From Lachnospiraceae bacterium (GTDB lineage Bacteria; Bacillota; Clostridia; Lachnospirales; Lachnospiraceae): a stretch of 53,647 nucleotides of DNA. Shown in pieces: positions 44,189 to 52,547 of the stretch. Position 1 is the stretch's first letter. Each line of letters opens with the position of its first letter. Location: assembly GCA_014804795.1 (NCBI GenBank), contig JAAUZC010000045.1, positions 1-53,647 on the forward strand, in the 5' to 3' direction. Under the pieces are notes generated by a model, which saw only the letters and a program-made list of their open reading frames with translations, did not search any database and was not told where the DNA came from. Position numbers and translations under genes: made by a program.

Positions 44189-44766
44189 CCGTTTTTCCTC
44201 CCATACCGCATCTTAATATAGAGAATTCCTGCCAGCGTGGAAAAACAGGTTGCAAGAATTGCCGGCAAAATAATACCGGACGGGTTGGAGGATCCATATT
44301 TTGTCCGGTAAACGATCATATTGACCGGAATAAGCTGCAATGACGAAATATTTAAGATCAAAAAGGCACACATTGCATCGCTGGCTGTTTCTCTATTCCC
44401 GTTTAATGCGGACAATTCCTCCATTGCTTTTAAGCCCGCCGGTGTGCAAGCCCACCCCAGTCCAAGAATATTCGCCACAAGATTTGTCGCAATATAGCCT
44501 CTCGCCGGATGATCCGCCGGTACGTCGGGAAACAGAAAACTGATAAACGGCTGCAGTTTATTTGTAAACTTTTCTATCAGTCCCGCTTGTCCCGCAATTT
44601 CCATTAATCCTACCCAGAGCGCCATTGCCCCGGCCATCGTGATGCACAATGTCACTGCTGACTCCGCATATTCCAGACAGGCATTGGAAACGGCCTCCAT
44701 ATTACCGGTAAACAGAGCATAAACGATTCCAATGAGAAGCATGCCCGCCCAAATGTAATTTAACAT
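44182..44766 (-). CDS. spmA: Spore maturation protein A
   Basis: The 194-residue protein has several membrane segments and the SpmA hallmarks ANILGLGWACTPAGLKAMEEL and CAFLILNISSLQLIPVN (nucleoside recognition/Gate-type fold). Together with spmB it points to a spore former. TAGGAGG precedes the ATG, and the structured element at 44792-44887 precedes that. Further upstream a GTCAAGTT...GCATAAAGAT pair (near 44935-44965) faintly resembles a sigma-E promoter, the class that drives spmAB in Bacillus; that match is weak. Confidence 0.95.
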   Translation of the reverse strand: MLNYIWAGMLLIGIVYALFTGNMEAVSNACLEYAESAVTLCITMAGAMALWVGLMEIAGQAGLIEKFTNKLQPFISFLFPDVPADHPARGYIATNLVANILGLGWACTPAGLKAMEELSALNGNRETASDAMCAFLILNISSLQLIPVNMIVYRTKYGSSNPSGIILPAILATCFSTLAGILYIKMRYGRKNGC

Positions 44767-44791
44767 CTGTTGTCCTCCTATTTGAAGTTCC

Positions 44792-44887
44792 GCAGATTCT
44801 CTTCCAGCACACCTTTGTGGAGCTTACATTTACGGCTGTCAAAAAACGCCATCCGTAAATGAAGCTGTGCGCTGTCCGAGAATCTGC
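44792..44887 (-). ncRNA. Structured leader RNA upstream of spmA (copy 2 of a two-copy motif)
   Basis: On the minus strand the 10-bp closing stem (44878-44887 with 44792-44801) is followed by GGA/GAA (44875-44877, 44802-44804). An 8-pair stem comes next, with one A-C mismatch (44867-44874, 44805-44812), then a one-sided bulge starting CCAC (44813-44820). Five base pairs follow (44862-44866, 44821-44825), then a single bulged U (44826), 9 bp (44853-44861, 44827-44835) and a loop. GCGGAACT and AGGAGG follow. Every element matches the ybaB leader, while the paired bases differ and stay complementary. A duplicate GCGGAACT lies just upstream (44892-44899). There is no T tract. Confidence 0.65.
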
Positions 44888-45029
44888 TGTTAAAGTTCCG
44901 CTGCGCGACGGCTCTTTACATCTTTCTCTATATCTTTATGCGCCTGTCCGGGAAAACTTGACCATTATTTTTCCGAAGGCTCACCAGAGGACTTTTCATA
45001 CGGAAGCCACTCGAAATTTATTACCGCAC

Positions 45030-45069
45030 AAAAAAAGACCCCCGAAATTTTATACCATTTCAGGAGTTC
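45030..45069 (-). terminator. Terminator after acpP
   Basis: On the minus strand a 12-bp stem with two G-U pairs (45057-45068 with 45037-45048) is followed by TTTTTTT. It ends the acpP transcript. Between here and the spmA leader (44900-45029) I see only the possible sporulation promoter noted for spmA. Confidence 0.85.
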
Positions 45070-45107
45070 TTCTTTATTTTTTCATTCCATTTCGTGTTCC
45101 ATTTTTA

Positions 45108-45344
45108 TTAAACGTCGATGCCCTGTTCTTTGATAAAACGAATCACATCGCCTACTGTCTTCATATTCTCCAGATCGTCAGACGGGAATTCCACACCGTA
45201 TTCCTCTTCACACCGCATTACCAACTCAAATAAGTCCAAAGAATCCGCACCAAGATCGTCCTTAAAAGAAGTTTCCTCTGTAATCTGACTCGCGTCTACG
45301 GTCCCTAACTGTTCTTCTATAATTACCGCAATTTTTTCCAACAT
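45108..45344 (-). CDS. acpP: Acyl carrier protein
   Basis: The 78-residue acidic four-helix protein carries the phosphopantetheine site Ser35 in GADSLD, and the ENMKTVGDVIRFI helix. It shuttles acyl groups in fatty-acid synthesis. It is not next to fab genes here and has its own promoter and terminator, so it may be a second ACP. AAAGGAGA precedes the ATG. Confidence 0.95.
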   Translation of the reverse strand: MLEKIAVIIEEQLGTVDASQITEETSFKDDLGADSLDLFELVMRCEEEYGVEFPSDDLENMKTVGDVIRFIKEQGIDV

Positions 45345-45431
45345 CCTCTTTGTCTCCTTTTTTTAATCTAGCCTTTTCAAATTATGAATTTCTGCTTCCG
45401 GTTGGTTTTCAAAGCAGACGGCTTTCTCAGT

Positions 45432-45468
45432 CTATACAGAGTATAGTTACCCTTTTTCTATTTGTCAA
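45432..45468 (-). promoter_or_regulatory. Promoter of acpP with a small palindrome
   Basis: On the minus strand TTGACA (45463-45468), 17 bases, TATACT (45440-45445). The -35 overlaps the 3' end of rsmI. An inverted repeat CTATAC-TCT-GTATAG (45441-45446 with 45432-45437) covers the -10 and could be a repressor site; it does not resemble the FapR or FabT consensus. Confidence 0.75.
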
Positions 45469-46300
45469 GCATATACTGATAAATTTCTCGTTTACTGACC
45501 CCTCTGTCTTTCGCAACCAGCTTCATCGCTTCTTTTCGTTCCACTCCTGTCTCTTCATACTGTCTCATATGTTCCTCAATGCTAAGACTTAAAAATCCCT
45601 CCTGCTTTTCCTTCTTTTTCTGCAGAAGGCTCTTTCCCTCTATCACAAGCACATACTCGCCGCGGGGTTCTTCCTTCTCATAAAATGCAAGGGCTCCCTC
45701 CATCGTAGTCGGCATCACAGTCTCAAACTTTTTTGTCAGTTCCCGGCAGATCGTGATCTTCCTCTCGCCTAACGCCTCATAGAGTTCTTTTAAGGTGCGT
45801 TTCAGATGATGCGGCGCCTCATATAATATCATCGTCCTCGTCTCTTCTGCAAGTGCTTCCAAAATTTCTGCTTTCTCCTTTTTGTCCGACGGTAAAAATC
45901 CTTCAAAACAGAAACGTCTCGTTGAAAGTCCTGATAATGTCAGTGCTGTAATACAGGCTGCCGCCCCCGGCAGGGATGTCACGGTAATTCCTTCCTCCTG
46001 ACAAAGCTTTACAAGTACTTCCCCGGGATCCGAGATTGCTGGTGTTCCTGCATCCGTGATCAGGGCCACATCCTGCCCCTCCTTCATCTTCTGTACCAAC
46101 GCCTGTGCCTTTTCCACTTTATTATATTCATGATAGCTTGTCATAGATGTCTTAATGCCGAAATGGTTTAACAGTTTGATGCTGTTTCGCGTATCCTCCG
46201 CCGCAATCAGGTCTGCTGCCGACAAAGTTTCAATAACACGCGGTGTTATATCGCCAAGATTACCGATCGGGGTGGCGCATAGATATAATGTTCCATACAT
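45458..46300 (-). CDS. rsmI: 16S rRNA (cytidine(1402)-2'-O)-methyltransferase
   Basis: The 280-residue protein is a class III SAM methyltransferase: LYLCATPIGNLGDITPR at the start, AAEDTRNS, LITDAGTPAISDPG and SLPGAAACITAL. It methylates the ribose of C1402 in 16S rRNA. It is the last of the conserved run holB-ricT-trmN6-rsmI, matching the yaaT-yabB-yabC order in Bacillus. AGGAAGG precedes the ATG. Confidence 0.97.
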   Translation of the reverse strand: MYGTLYLCATPIGNLGDITPRVIETLSAADLIAAEDTRNSIKLLNHFGIKTSMTSYHEYNKVEKAQALVQKMKEGQDVALITDAGTPAISDPGEVLVKLCQEEGITVTSLPGAAACITALTLSGLSTRRFCFEGFLPSDKKEKAEILEALAEETRTMILYEAPHHLKRTLKELYEALGERKITICRELTKKFETVMPTTMEGALAFYEKEEPRGEYVLVIEGKSLLQKKKEKQEGFLSLSIEEHMRQYEETGVERKEAMKLVAKDRGVSKREIYQYMLDK

Positions 46301-46327
46301 AAGTACATTCCTTCCTGCGTTGTCCGC

Positions 46328-47071
46328 TCAATACCCGTAGATATCGTATATTTCAGGTGTGTATACGCCCGGACTCTGATAGACGATCAGCGGTTTCTCC
46401 ACAGTCATCCGGGGTCTGCCGCCGCGGACAGCTTCCATCAGCACCATGTTGGGTTCTTTATCCGCAAAGGGATACACTAACTGCATACGCTTAGGTTCCA
46501 GCTTGCAGTTGCTCAATGTCACCAGTATTTCTGCAAGGCGGAAAGGTCTGTGCACAAGATAAAAGCGGCCGCCCGGCTTTAACAGCTTTACTGTCATTTC
46601 CGCAATATCCCGGAAAGTGCAGCACACTTCATGGCGGGCGATCGTTTTGGATCGTTCCGCATTCTGTAAGCCATGCTGTCCGATCATATAGGGCGGATTA
46701 CAGGTGATCACGTCAAAAGAGGCTGCTTCAAACCACCTGTCAGCCTCCTTGATATCCCCTGTTATGATCTCTATTTTTTCTTCAAGCGCATTCAATTTTA
46801 CACTCCGCCTGGCCATCTCTGCGCTTTCTTCCTGAATCTCAATTCCGAAAAGGTGTGGTATCTGTGTCCTTGCTTCCATCAAGAGCGGCAAAATACCTGT
46901 TCCTGTTCCGATGTCTAACAGTCTTTCCCCTCTCGCTTCCTTTGCGAAGCCGGCAAGCAGCACAGCATCCATTCCGAAGCAGAAGCGTTCCGGATCCTGA
47001 ATAATGCGATAACCGTTTCTCTGCAGGTCGTCGATTCTCTCTCCCGGTTTTACCAGATTATTTTCTTCCAT
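46328..47071 (-). CDS. tRNA1(Val) (adenine(37)-N6)-methyltransferase family protein
   Basis: The 247-residue Rossmann methyltransferase has the SAM motif DIGTGTGILPLL and the amino-methyltransferase motif CNPPYM (N6-adenine type). It starts GERIDDLQRNGYRIIQDPERF like YabB/YfiC. Position between ricT and rsmI matches yabB of Bacillus. Family members modify A37 of tRNA-Val; whether that is the target here is inferred. Confidence 0.92.
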   Translation of the reverse strand: MEENNLVKPGERIDDLQRNGYRIIQDPERFCFGMDAVLLAGFAKEARGERLLDIGTGTGILPLLMEARTQIPHLFGIEIQEESAEMARRSVKLNALEEKIEIITGDIKEADRWFEAASFDVITCNPPYMIGQHGLQNAERSKTIARHEVCCTFRDIAEMTVKLLKPGGRFYLVHRPFRLAEILVTLSNCKLEPKRMQLVYPFADKEPNMVLMEAVRGGRPRMTVEKPLIVYQSPGVYTPEIYDIYGY

Positions 47072-47080
47072 AAACTTCCC

Positions 47081-48001
47081 TTATTCATCCAGTCCGGATA
47101 ACTGTTCTTTCTTCTCTTTCTTTTCCAGTTTCTCAAGCTCTTTCAGCTCTTTTAATTCCTCTGTGGACGCATGGTCTTTCCTGTTTTTATGGCGTCTCTT
47201 AAACCGAAGTTTATCCACCTTATATTCTTTCAGCTCTTTTTCATCGTTGACTTCCACCAGTACTTTCACAAGCTGGCGCAGAATATTGACGCTCTGTACT
47301 TCCCCCTTCAAGCCATCTTCTGTTGTGACAAAGTCGCCCACGCCCGGCAGTTTGCGGTTCAGTTCCTCATAAATTTCTTCCTCATTATTCAGGCAGCACA
47401 TCAGTCTGCCACAGACGCCGGAAATCTTCGTGGGATTCAGGGAAAGATTCTGCTCTTTTGCCATTTTAATGGAAACCGGCGCAAACTCTGATAGATAGGT
47501 GTGGCAGCAAAGCGGCCTGCCGCAGATGCCGATGCCGCCCACAATTTTTGTCTCATCTCTGACACCGATCTGGCGCAGCTCAATTCTTGTTTTGAAAACC
47601 GCCGCCAAATCCTTCACCAGTTCTCTGAAATCGATACGCCCGTCTGCCGTAAAATAAAAAAGAACTTTGTTATTGTCAAACGTATATTCCGCATCGATGA
47701 GCTTCATTTCCAGCTCATGCTTTTTTATTTTTTCCAGACAGATCTGGAATGCTTCTTTTTCCTTCTTTCTGTTTGCCGCTTCCTGCTCAATATCTTTTTC
47801 CGTAGCAAGCCTGAGTACGGGCTTTAACGGCTGCATGATCCGTGAATCTTCTATCTCGGTCGGCGGCATTACTACCGTGCCGAACTCAATTCCTCTGGCC
47901 GTCTCCACGATCACATGATCGCCTCTTTTTATTGAAAACTCCCGGGGCGCAAAATAGTAAATCTTACCTGCTGTCCGGAATCGTACACCGATTACTTTCA
48001 T
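47081..48001 (-). CDS. ricT: RicT/YaaT, PSP1 domain protein
   Basis: The 306-residue protein has the PSP1 domain (about 60-150) and the conserved cysteines of RicT: GICGRPLCC and VCGRLMCC. In Bacillus RicT forms an iron-sulfur complex with YlbF and YmcA that controls RNase Y and sporulation. A charged Lys/Glu-rich tail ends the protein. It lies between holB and trmN6. Confidence 0.95.
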   Translation of the reverse strand: MKVIGVRFRTAGKIYYFAPREFSIKRGDHVIVETARGIEFGTVVMPPTEIEDSRIMQPLKPVLRLATEKDIEQEAANRKKEKEAFQICLEKIKKHELEMKLIDAEYTFDNNKVLFYFTADGRIDFRELVKDLAAVFKTRIELRQIGVRDETKIVGGIGICGRPLCCHTYLSEFAPVSIKMAKEQNLSLNPTKISGVCGRLMCCLNNEEEIYEELNRKLPGVGDFVTTEDGLKGEVQSVNILRQLVKVLVEVNDEKELKEYKVDKLRFKRRHKNRKDHASTEELKELKELEKLEKKEKKEQLSGLDE

Positions 48002-48030
48002 CTATGACCTCACATTCTGCCTTTCGGCAA

Positions 48031-49020
48031 TTAATTTTCCTGAATGGTAATAAACAGAAGTTCCATTACCAGTTCAAAATTTACATTGGCCCGCAGCCTG
48101 TTTTTCGCGCTGTCAAGTGCCTTTAATATATTTTCTATCCCCTCGTAGGCGCTTTTATCAGCCGCCTTTCTAATATATGGTATCTCCTCCCTGAAAATCA
48201 AGTGGTTTGTATCATTTGTCGCTTTAAAAAGAAGCACATCGCGATACCAGATTGAAAGCACATCCAGATATTCGTTTACATCAATATGGTATTCCCGGAT
48301 TTTTTTGATCGCTGCCATCACTTCATGCAGTTCCATACTTCGGATATTTTTCACAAGGCTCAACGCCTCATGACAAATGTTCTCAAACTCTTCGCTTGTC
48401 GCAAGCTGCTTTGCCTGTCCAATATTCCCCCTTGCAAAAGCAACACAAATGTCGGCTTTATAATCCGGAATCATCAGCTCTGTTTTCAGATATTCCTTTA
48501 CCTGTTCATCCCTTACCGGCCTCATATGAAGCACCACACAGCGGCTTAAGATCGTCGGCAGAAGCGCTTCCAGATTGGTCGTTAAAATGAGTAACACTGC
48601 ATAAGCGGGCGGCTCCTCCAACGTTTTTAACAGGGCATTCTGCGCCTGGGGCGTCATCTTTTCACCCTCATTGATAATATAGATCTTATAGGGGCTGCTG
48701 TAGGGTCTGATCGCAATATCGCCGTTGATCTGGCTGCGCACATCCTCCACACCGATAGAATTCGGCTTCTCATGCCCCACATAAACAATATCCGGCTGGT
48801 TTCCACTCTGAAACTGTTTACAGGAATGGCATTCCCCACAAGGTTCTAAACCCTGCTTCTCACACTGCAGCGTTGCTGCAAATGTCTTTGCTATAAATTC
48901 CTTGCCGGAAAAAAGTTCTCCCTGAATAATATAAGCATGCGAAATCTTATTCTGTGAAATTGCATTCTGTAAATATTCTTTAATGTGTTCCTGCCCGATA
49001 ATGTCTTTAAAACTATGCAT
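48031..49020 (-). CDS. holB: DNA polymerase III subunit delta'
   Basis: The 329-residue clamp-loader subunit begins MHSFKDIIGQEHIKEYLQ. It has a P-loop-like GELFSGKEF, a zinc site with three closely spaced Cys (CGECHSC), the LLKTLEEPPAYAVLL motif and ILSRC. The start at 49020 has GAGGGG upstream. It sits between yaaR and ricT, as in Bacillus. Confidence 0.95.
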   Translation of the reverse strand: MHSFKDIIGQEHIKEYLQNAISQNKISHAYIIQGELFSGKEFIAKTFAATLQCEKQGLEPCGECHSCKQFQSGNQPDIVYVGHEKPNSIGVEDVRSQINGDIAIRPYSSPYKIYIINEGEKMTPQAQNALLKTLEEPPAYAVLLILTTNLEALLPTILSRCVVLHMRPVRDEQVKEYLKTELMIPDYKADICVAFARGNIGQAKQLATSEEFENICHEALSLVKNIRSMELHEVMAAIKKIREYHIDVNEYLDVLSIWYRDVLLFKATNDTNHLIFREEIPYIRKAADKSAYEGIENILKALDSAKNRLRANVNFELVMELLFITIQEN

Positions 49021-49050
49021 ATATCCCCTCATTTCAGTGCTGCATCATGT

Positions 49051-49491
49051 CTAAGTAAAAATATCCAGAAGCAGCCCTTCTATTTCCCCTATTTTGCTGA
49101 GAATCAAAAGATTATCTTTCTCATCTTTCATCAGTTCCTGCGCCAGATCATCCAGATTCTGGTCGATCAGTCGAATAATGCCATATACACGATGCCGTCC
49201 CCTCCTGTCCAAAAAATTTTCTCTGGAAAAATGATGAGAACGGGTTACCACTTCATTTAAAAAATCTTTGATCAGTCCCCGATATCGCTTCATGTCTTTC
49301 ACATCACGGCGTTTTCCAAGACGTTTTCCCTGCATCGTAATCTCTTCCATCAGGGCTGTCAGTTTCGCCTGCAGTTCCTGTTCTTCCACACGGCTGGCCA
49401 GTGTAAATTTAAAACTGCCGTCCGCAGGCGCCTCTTTTTGTGTTTGCTGCGCTTGTGACACCTGTGTCAATTGATTGACTTTAATTTCCAA
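49051..49491 (-). CDS. yaaR: YaaR family protein (DUF327)
   Basis: The 146-residue helical protein has the family core [32 protein letters not shown] and [19 protein letters not shown]. The function is unknown, although its position beside holB is conserved in Firmicutes. The start is a TTG with GAGGAGAG upstream. It overlaps the preceding gene by 11 bases. Confidence 0.9.
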   Translation of the reverse strand: MEIKVNQLTQVSQAQQTQKEAPADGSFKFTLASRVEEQELQAKLTALMEEITMQGKRLGKRRDVKDMKRYRGLIKDFLNEVVTRSHHFSRENFLDRRGRHRVYGIIRLIDQNLDDLAQELMKDEKDNLLILSKIGEIEGLLLDIFT

Positions 49492-50080
49492 AACAAAGCT
49501 CTCCTCTGATATATTCTAATATTTCTGAAAGACATCTGTCCAGATCATCATTTATGAAGCGCTTTTGTATACCTGCCGCCGCCTGCTTCTCCACACTGAA
49601 ATCCTGTACGTCTGCCAAATAACGTCTGCACATTTCCTCATATTGCGGTATCTCCTGTGTGCGTTCTCTATCCAACGCCCGCTGTAGTCTTTCCCCGTCA
49701 TCTAAGTCAATAAACACGGGAATCATTTTCTCACGGCCGAAATATGCACATACTTTCTTGTAGGATTCAAGCGTCCCTATCATCAGATAATTTTTTCCCG
49801 GCTGGAATGTTTCCTTCTCCACCACAGTAAAATACCGCCACATTCCCTGCACCGTATTGTAACTTCTGTCCTCTATTACCTTGCCCTCTTTCTGCAGTTT
49901 CTGAAAGCCGGCCTCATCCGTAAAATGATATTCCACGCCGTCCGTCTCTCCCGCCCGGACGGGTCTGGTCGTATAAAGTACTACCGTATGAAAGAAAAAC
50001 TCTTTCTGTTGCAGGAGCCTTTTATAAACAGTATCCTTGCCTGATGAACTTTTCCCCATAAGATACACGATTTTTCCCAT
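49481..50080 (-). CDS. Guanylate kinase-like P-loop kinase
   Basis: The 199-residue protein has the P-loop GKSSSGKDT (9-17) and guanylate-kinase elements: [18 protein letters not shown], the GMP-binding region, and a [16 protein letters not shown] lid. The P-loop and lid differ from GMP kinase proper, which has GPSGVGK, so GMP as substrate is not assured. In Bacillus the same slot is occupied by thymidylate kinase (tmk), so it may be a divergent nucleotide kinase. A 200-base upstream gap holds no clear promoter. Confidence 0.8.
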   Translation of the reverse strand: MGKIVYLMGKSSSGKDTVYKRLLQQKEFFFHTVVLYTTRPVRAGETDGVEYHFTDEAGFQKLQKEGKVIEDRSYNTVQGMWRYFTVVEKETFQPGKNYLMIGTLESYKKVCAYFGREKMIPVFIDLDDGERLQRALDRERTQEIPQYEEMCRRYLADVQDFSVEKQAAAGIQKRFINDDLDRCLSEILEYIRGELCFGN

Positions 50081-50283
50081 AGAATCCTCAATACGATAAT
50101 GTTTCTTTCATTTGAGCATACTTCATTTACAGTTTAACACATTTTCTTCTTTAAAAGAAGCCTTATCCAATAAAATCCATGGGATTTTTATGAAATTCCT
50201 CATTCGAAAATTTAAAGTGATCGTGTTGCTCTTTTTCAAAAATTCATGGAATACTTATATACTTTTACTGTATACGTGAATTG

Positions 50284-51771
50284 TCATTTCAATTTGCAGC
50301 ATTTCAACACACACAATTTTCCATCATCAGAAATTCCCGTCATATACTCTTTGCTTTCCCTGCACTGTCTGATTTTACAGATAACCTCCTCACTGACCAC
50401 TTCGCCCGGGACAAGAAACGGAATACCGGGCGGATAGAAAAAGAGAAATCCGCCACTGATTCTTCCTCCGGCTTCTTCCGGGAAAATCCACTCTTTTTCT
50501 CTCTGTATCGCCTCATAAATGCTCAATACAGAGACAGGCCGCTCTATGTTATACATATCGGCCCTTTTCTTCTCATTCTTTATCCCGGCACACTTTTCAT
50601 CTTTCCCGGAAATTTCCCTGTCTATTTCTGCAAGCGCGCCTGTAAGCCGCTCTATGCCTTCCTCTGTATCCATAACACTCAAAATACCAAGCACATAGTC
50701 CGGAGCTGCCATCTCCATCTGCAAATGATATTTTTCAAGTAATATCCGATAAAGTTCCCACCCCGTCATACCTGTTTCTTTTACGGAAATAACCAGTTTT
50801 CCCGTATCCCGTCTCTCTCCTGCAGGCATCAGACGAATACAGGAAAACGCGGCAGCCGCCTGATCTACTCTGTCCCTAAGCGCCAACAGGCCCGCATACC
50901 TTTCCTCCCCTTCCTCTGCGATAAAATCCATACACTGGTCTATGCTCGCCATAAGAAGATAAGACGGACTGCTACTTTGATACATCCCTAAATAGTTTTT
51001 CAGTTTTTTCCTGTCTATAAGCGATCCCTGCACATGCAGCAGCGCGGTCTGCGTCAGGGCAGGCAGCGTTTTATGAACACTATTAATTACAATATCAGCG
51101 CCGCACTGCACCGCGCTCTCCGGCGCATTTTCCGACAATGCAAAGTGTGCCCCATGGGCCTCATCCACAATAAGCGGTATATGACAGGCGTGCACTGCTT
51201 TTGCAATTTCCCGGATATCCGATATCACGCCGTCATAAGTCGGTGAAGTGATCACCACGCCGCAGATATCCCGCCGCCCTGCCAGATATTCCTGTACCTG
51301 TTTCGCCGTAATCTCTCCCTGCACGGCAAAGTCCTCTATCACCTGCGGATACAGATACTCTGTCTGCAGACGATTTAATACTACGGCATTGTATACCGAT
51401 TTGTGACAATTTCTTGCTATCAGAAGTTTTTTCCCATCCTCTGCCACCGCAGAAACAGCACTTAGTATTCCACCTGTGCTGCCGTTTATGAGAAAGAAAC
51501 TCTGTTCAGCATGATAAATACCTGCCGCTTTTTGTTGTAATGCAAGCAACAGGTCCTTCGCATCATGCAGATTATCAAATCCTTCTATTTCTGTAATGTC
51601 ATATTGGTATAGATATTCCAGACGCTTATAGCAGGGAGGCGCACTTTCCTTCGGAAAACGCTTATAGCAGGCCAACGCGCCCTCCTTCGGAGAGCGCTTA
51701 TGGCCAGGCATGTGAAATGGATAATAGTCTGATTCGCTGTAAGTTACAAGCTGTTCCCAAAGATTTTTCAC
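50284..51771 (-). CDS. Orn/Lys/Arg decarboxylase family protein, YaaO type
   Basis: The 495-residue PLP enzyme has the PFHMPGHKR start, NGSTGGILSAV, the Asp of VDEAHGAHF and the Schiff-base Lys in NSVHKTLPAL, as in the basic amino-acid decarboxylase family. It is the short form without an N-terminal receiver wing domain, as in YaaO/SpeA. The substrate (Arg, Lys or Orn) is not readable. The GTG start at 51771 overlaps the HD gene stop (GTGA); a longer start at 51828 would lie inside that gene. A 36-base tandem repeat inserts about 24 residues after HMPGHKR. Confidence 0.88.
   Translation of the reverse strand: MKNLWEQLVTYSESDYYPFHMPGHKRSPKEGALACYKRFPKESAPPCYKRLEYLYQYDITEIEGFDNLHDAKDLLLALQQKAAGIYHAEQSFFLINGSTGGILSAVSAVAEDGKKLLIARNCHKSVYNAVVLNRLQTEYLYPQVIEDFAVQGEITAKQVQEYLAGRRDICGVVITSPTYDGVISDIREIAKAVHACHIPLIVDEAHGAHFALSENAPESAVQCGADIVINSVHKTLPALTQTALLHVQGSLIDRKKLKNYLGMYQSSSPSYLLMASIDQCMDFIAEEGEERYAGLLALRDRVDQAAAAFSCIRLMPAGERRDTGKLVISVKETGMTGWELYRILLEKYHLQMEMAAPDYVLGILSVMDTEEGIERLTGALAEIDREISGKDEKCAGIKNEKKRADMYNIERPVSVLSIYEAIQREKEWIFPEEAGGRISGGFLFFYPPGIPFLVPGEVVSEEVICKIRQCRESKEYMTGISDDGKLCVLKCCKLK
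51623..51705 (-). repeat. 36-base in-frame tandem repeat in the decarboxylase gene
   Basis: Units at 51623-51658 and 51659-51694, plus a partial third (51695-51705), share CGCTTAT and CCTTCGG. They code for two copies of a KE-G/S-A-CYKR-type block inserted between the HMPGHKR and YDITEIEGFDN motifs, where homologues usually have a short loop. Repeat-number change is expected to keep the frame. Confidence 0.75.
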
Positions 51772-52313
51772 TTCTTTCTTTTTCTCCGATGTCCTTTTTG
51801 TAAATGTACCGTCTCCAAAAACGAACAATATTTATCCGCCGCAGTCACCATCCAGGCCTCTCTGCACATAGGAGGCTTTATCGTAAGCGGCCACATATGT
51901 TTTATAATGATTTCCCTTTGTCTATCCGTCAACTCATATTCCTGTTCTGCATTTTTCAAAGCCCTTGCCGGATGATGAAAGCCATGCAGCCTGTGCGGAT
52001 TCTCCTGATCAACATGGTGCCAGTCATACAGAAAATAATCATGTAGGAGTGCTCCCCTTATCAGATCTCTGCGGTTATGTTCTATTCCCAACATATCCGA
52101 AATCCGTATGCTCTGTCTGGCAACCTGAATGCTGTGCTCTTTTACGGATATTGTACCATGCTGCATATTATTTTTGCTTGTCTCAAAATTTTCAGAATGA
52201 AGAATATCTGAAGCATACCGTCTCAGCTCATTTTCGATATTTTTCTGTCTTTCAAAATACTCTCTACGGCGCTTTTTTCTGCGTTCATTCAAATATTTTT
52301 TCAGCCTTTCCAT
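51768..52313 (-). CDS. HD domain protein
   Basis: The 181-residue protein has a basic coiled N-terminus and an HD metal-dependent phosphohydrolase domain: VKEHSIQVARQ, ALLHDYFLYD (the HD pair), HLHG-FHHPARA and IIIKHMWPL. The substrate is unknown; nucleotides or cyclic dinucleotides are possible. The ATG at 52313 is preferred over a GTG 13 codons earlier. It is the first gene of the run that continues with the decarboxylase. Confidence 0.85.
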   Translation of the reverse strand: MERLKKYLNERRKKRRREYFERQKNIENELRRYASDILHSENFETSKNNMQHGTISVKEHSIQVARQSIRISDMLGIEHNRRDLIRGALLHDYFLYDWHHVDQENPHRLHGFHHPARALKNAEQEYELTDRQREIIIKHMWPLTIKPPMCREAWMVTAADKYCSFLETVHLQKGHRRKRKK

Positions 52314-52547
52314 TTTGCATCTCTTTTCTTTCAATATCCTGCCTGCTATCACACTGTTATTATCAGTATAGCATCCAAAAACATAAAAATAAACTGCAAA
52401 CCGGATAATTATATATTTTAACCTTTCAACTCTTAAAAAGGGAGATGAAAAAATTTTAAATGGAATTGTGTATGTATATGTGATAAAATAATAAAATTGT
52501 ATAATTCAACAAAAAATCTTAGTAATGACTTCCTGGGAGGTATATAT

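Noticed and set aside
50081-50283. Small gene or RNA in the gap between the kinase-like and decarboxylase genes
   Set aside because: The gap is AT-rich, has no ribosome binding site with an open frame, and shows only a short CTTCTTT/AAAGAAG palindrome.
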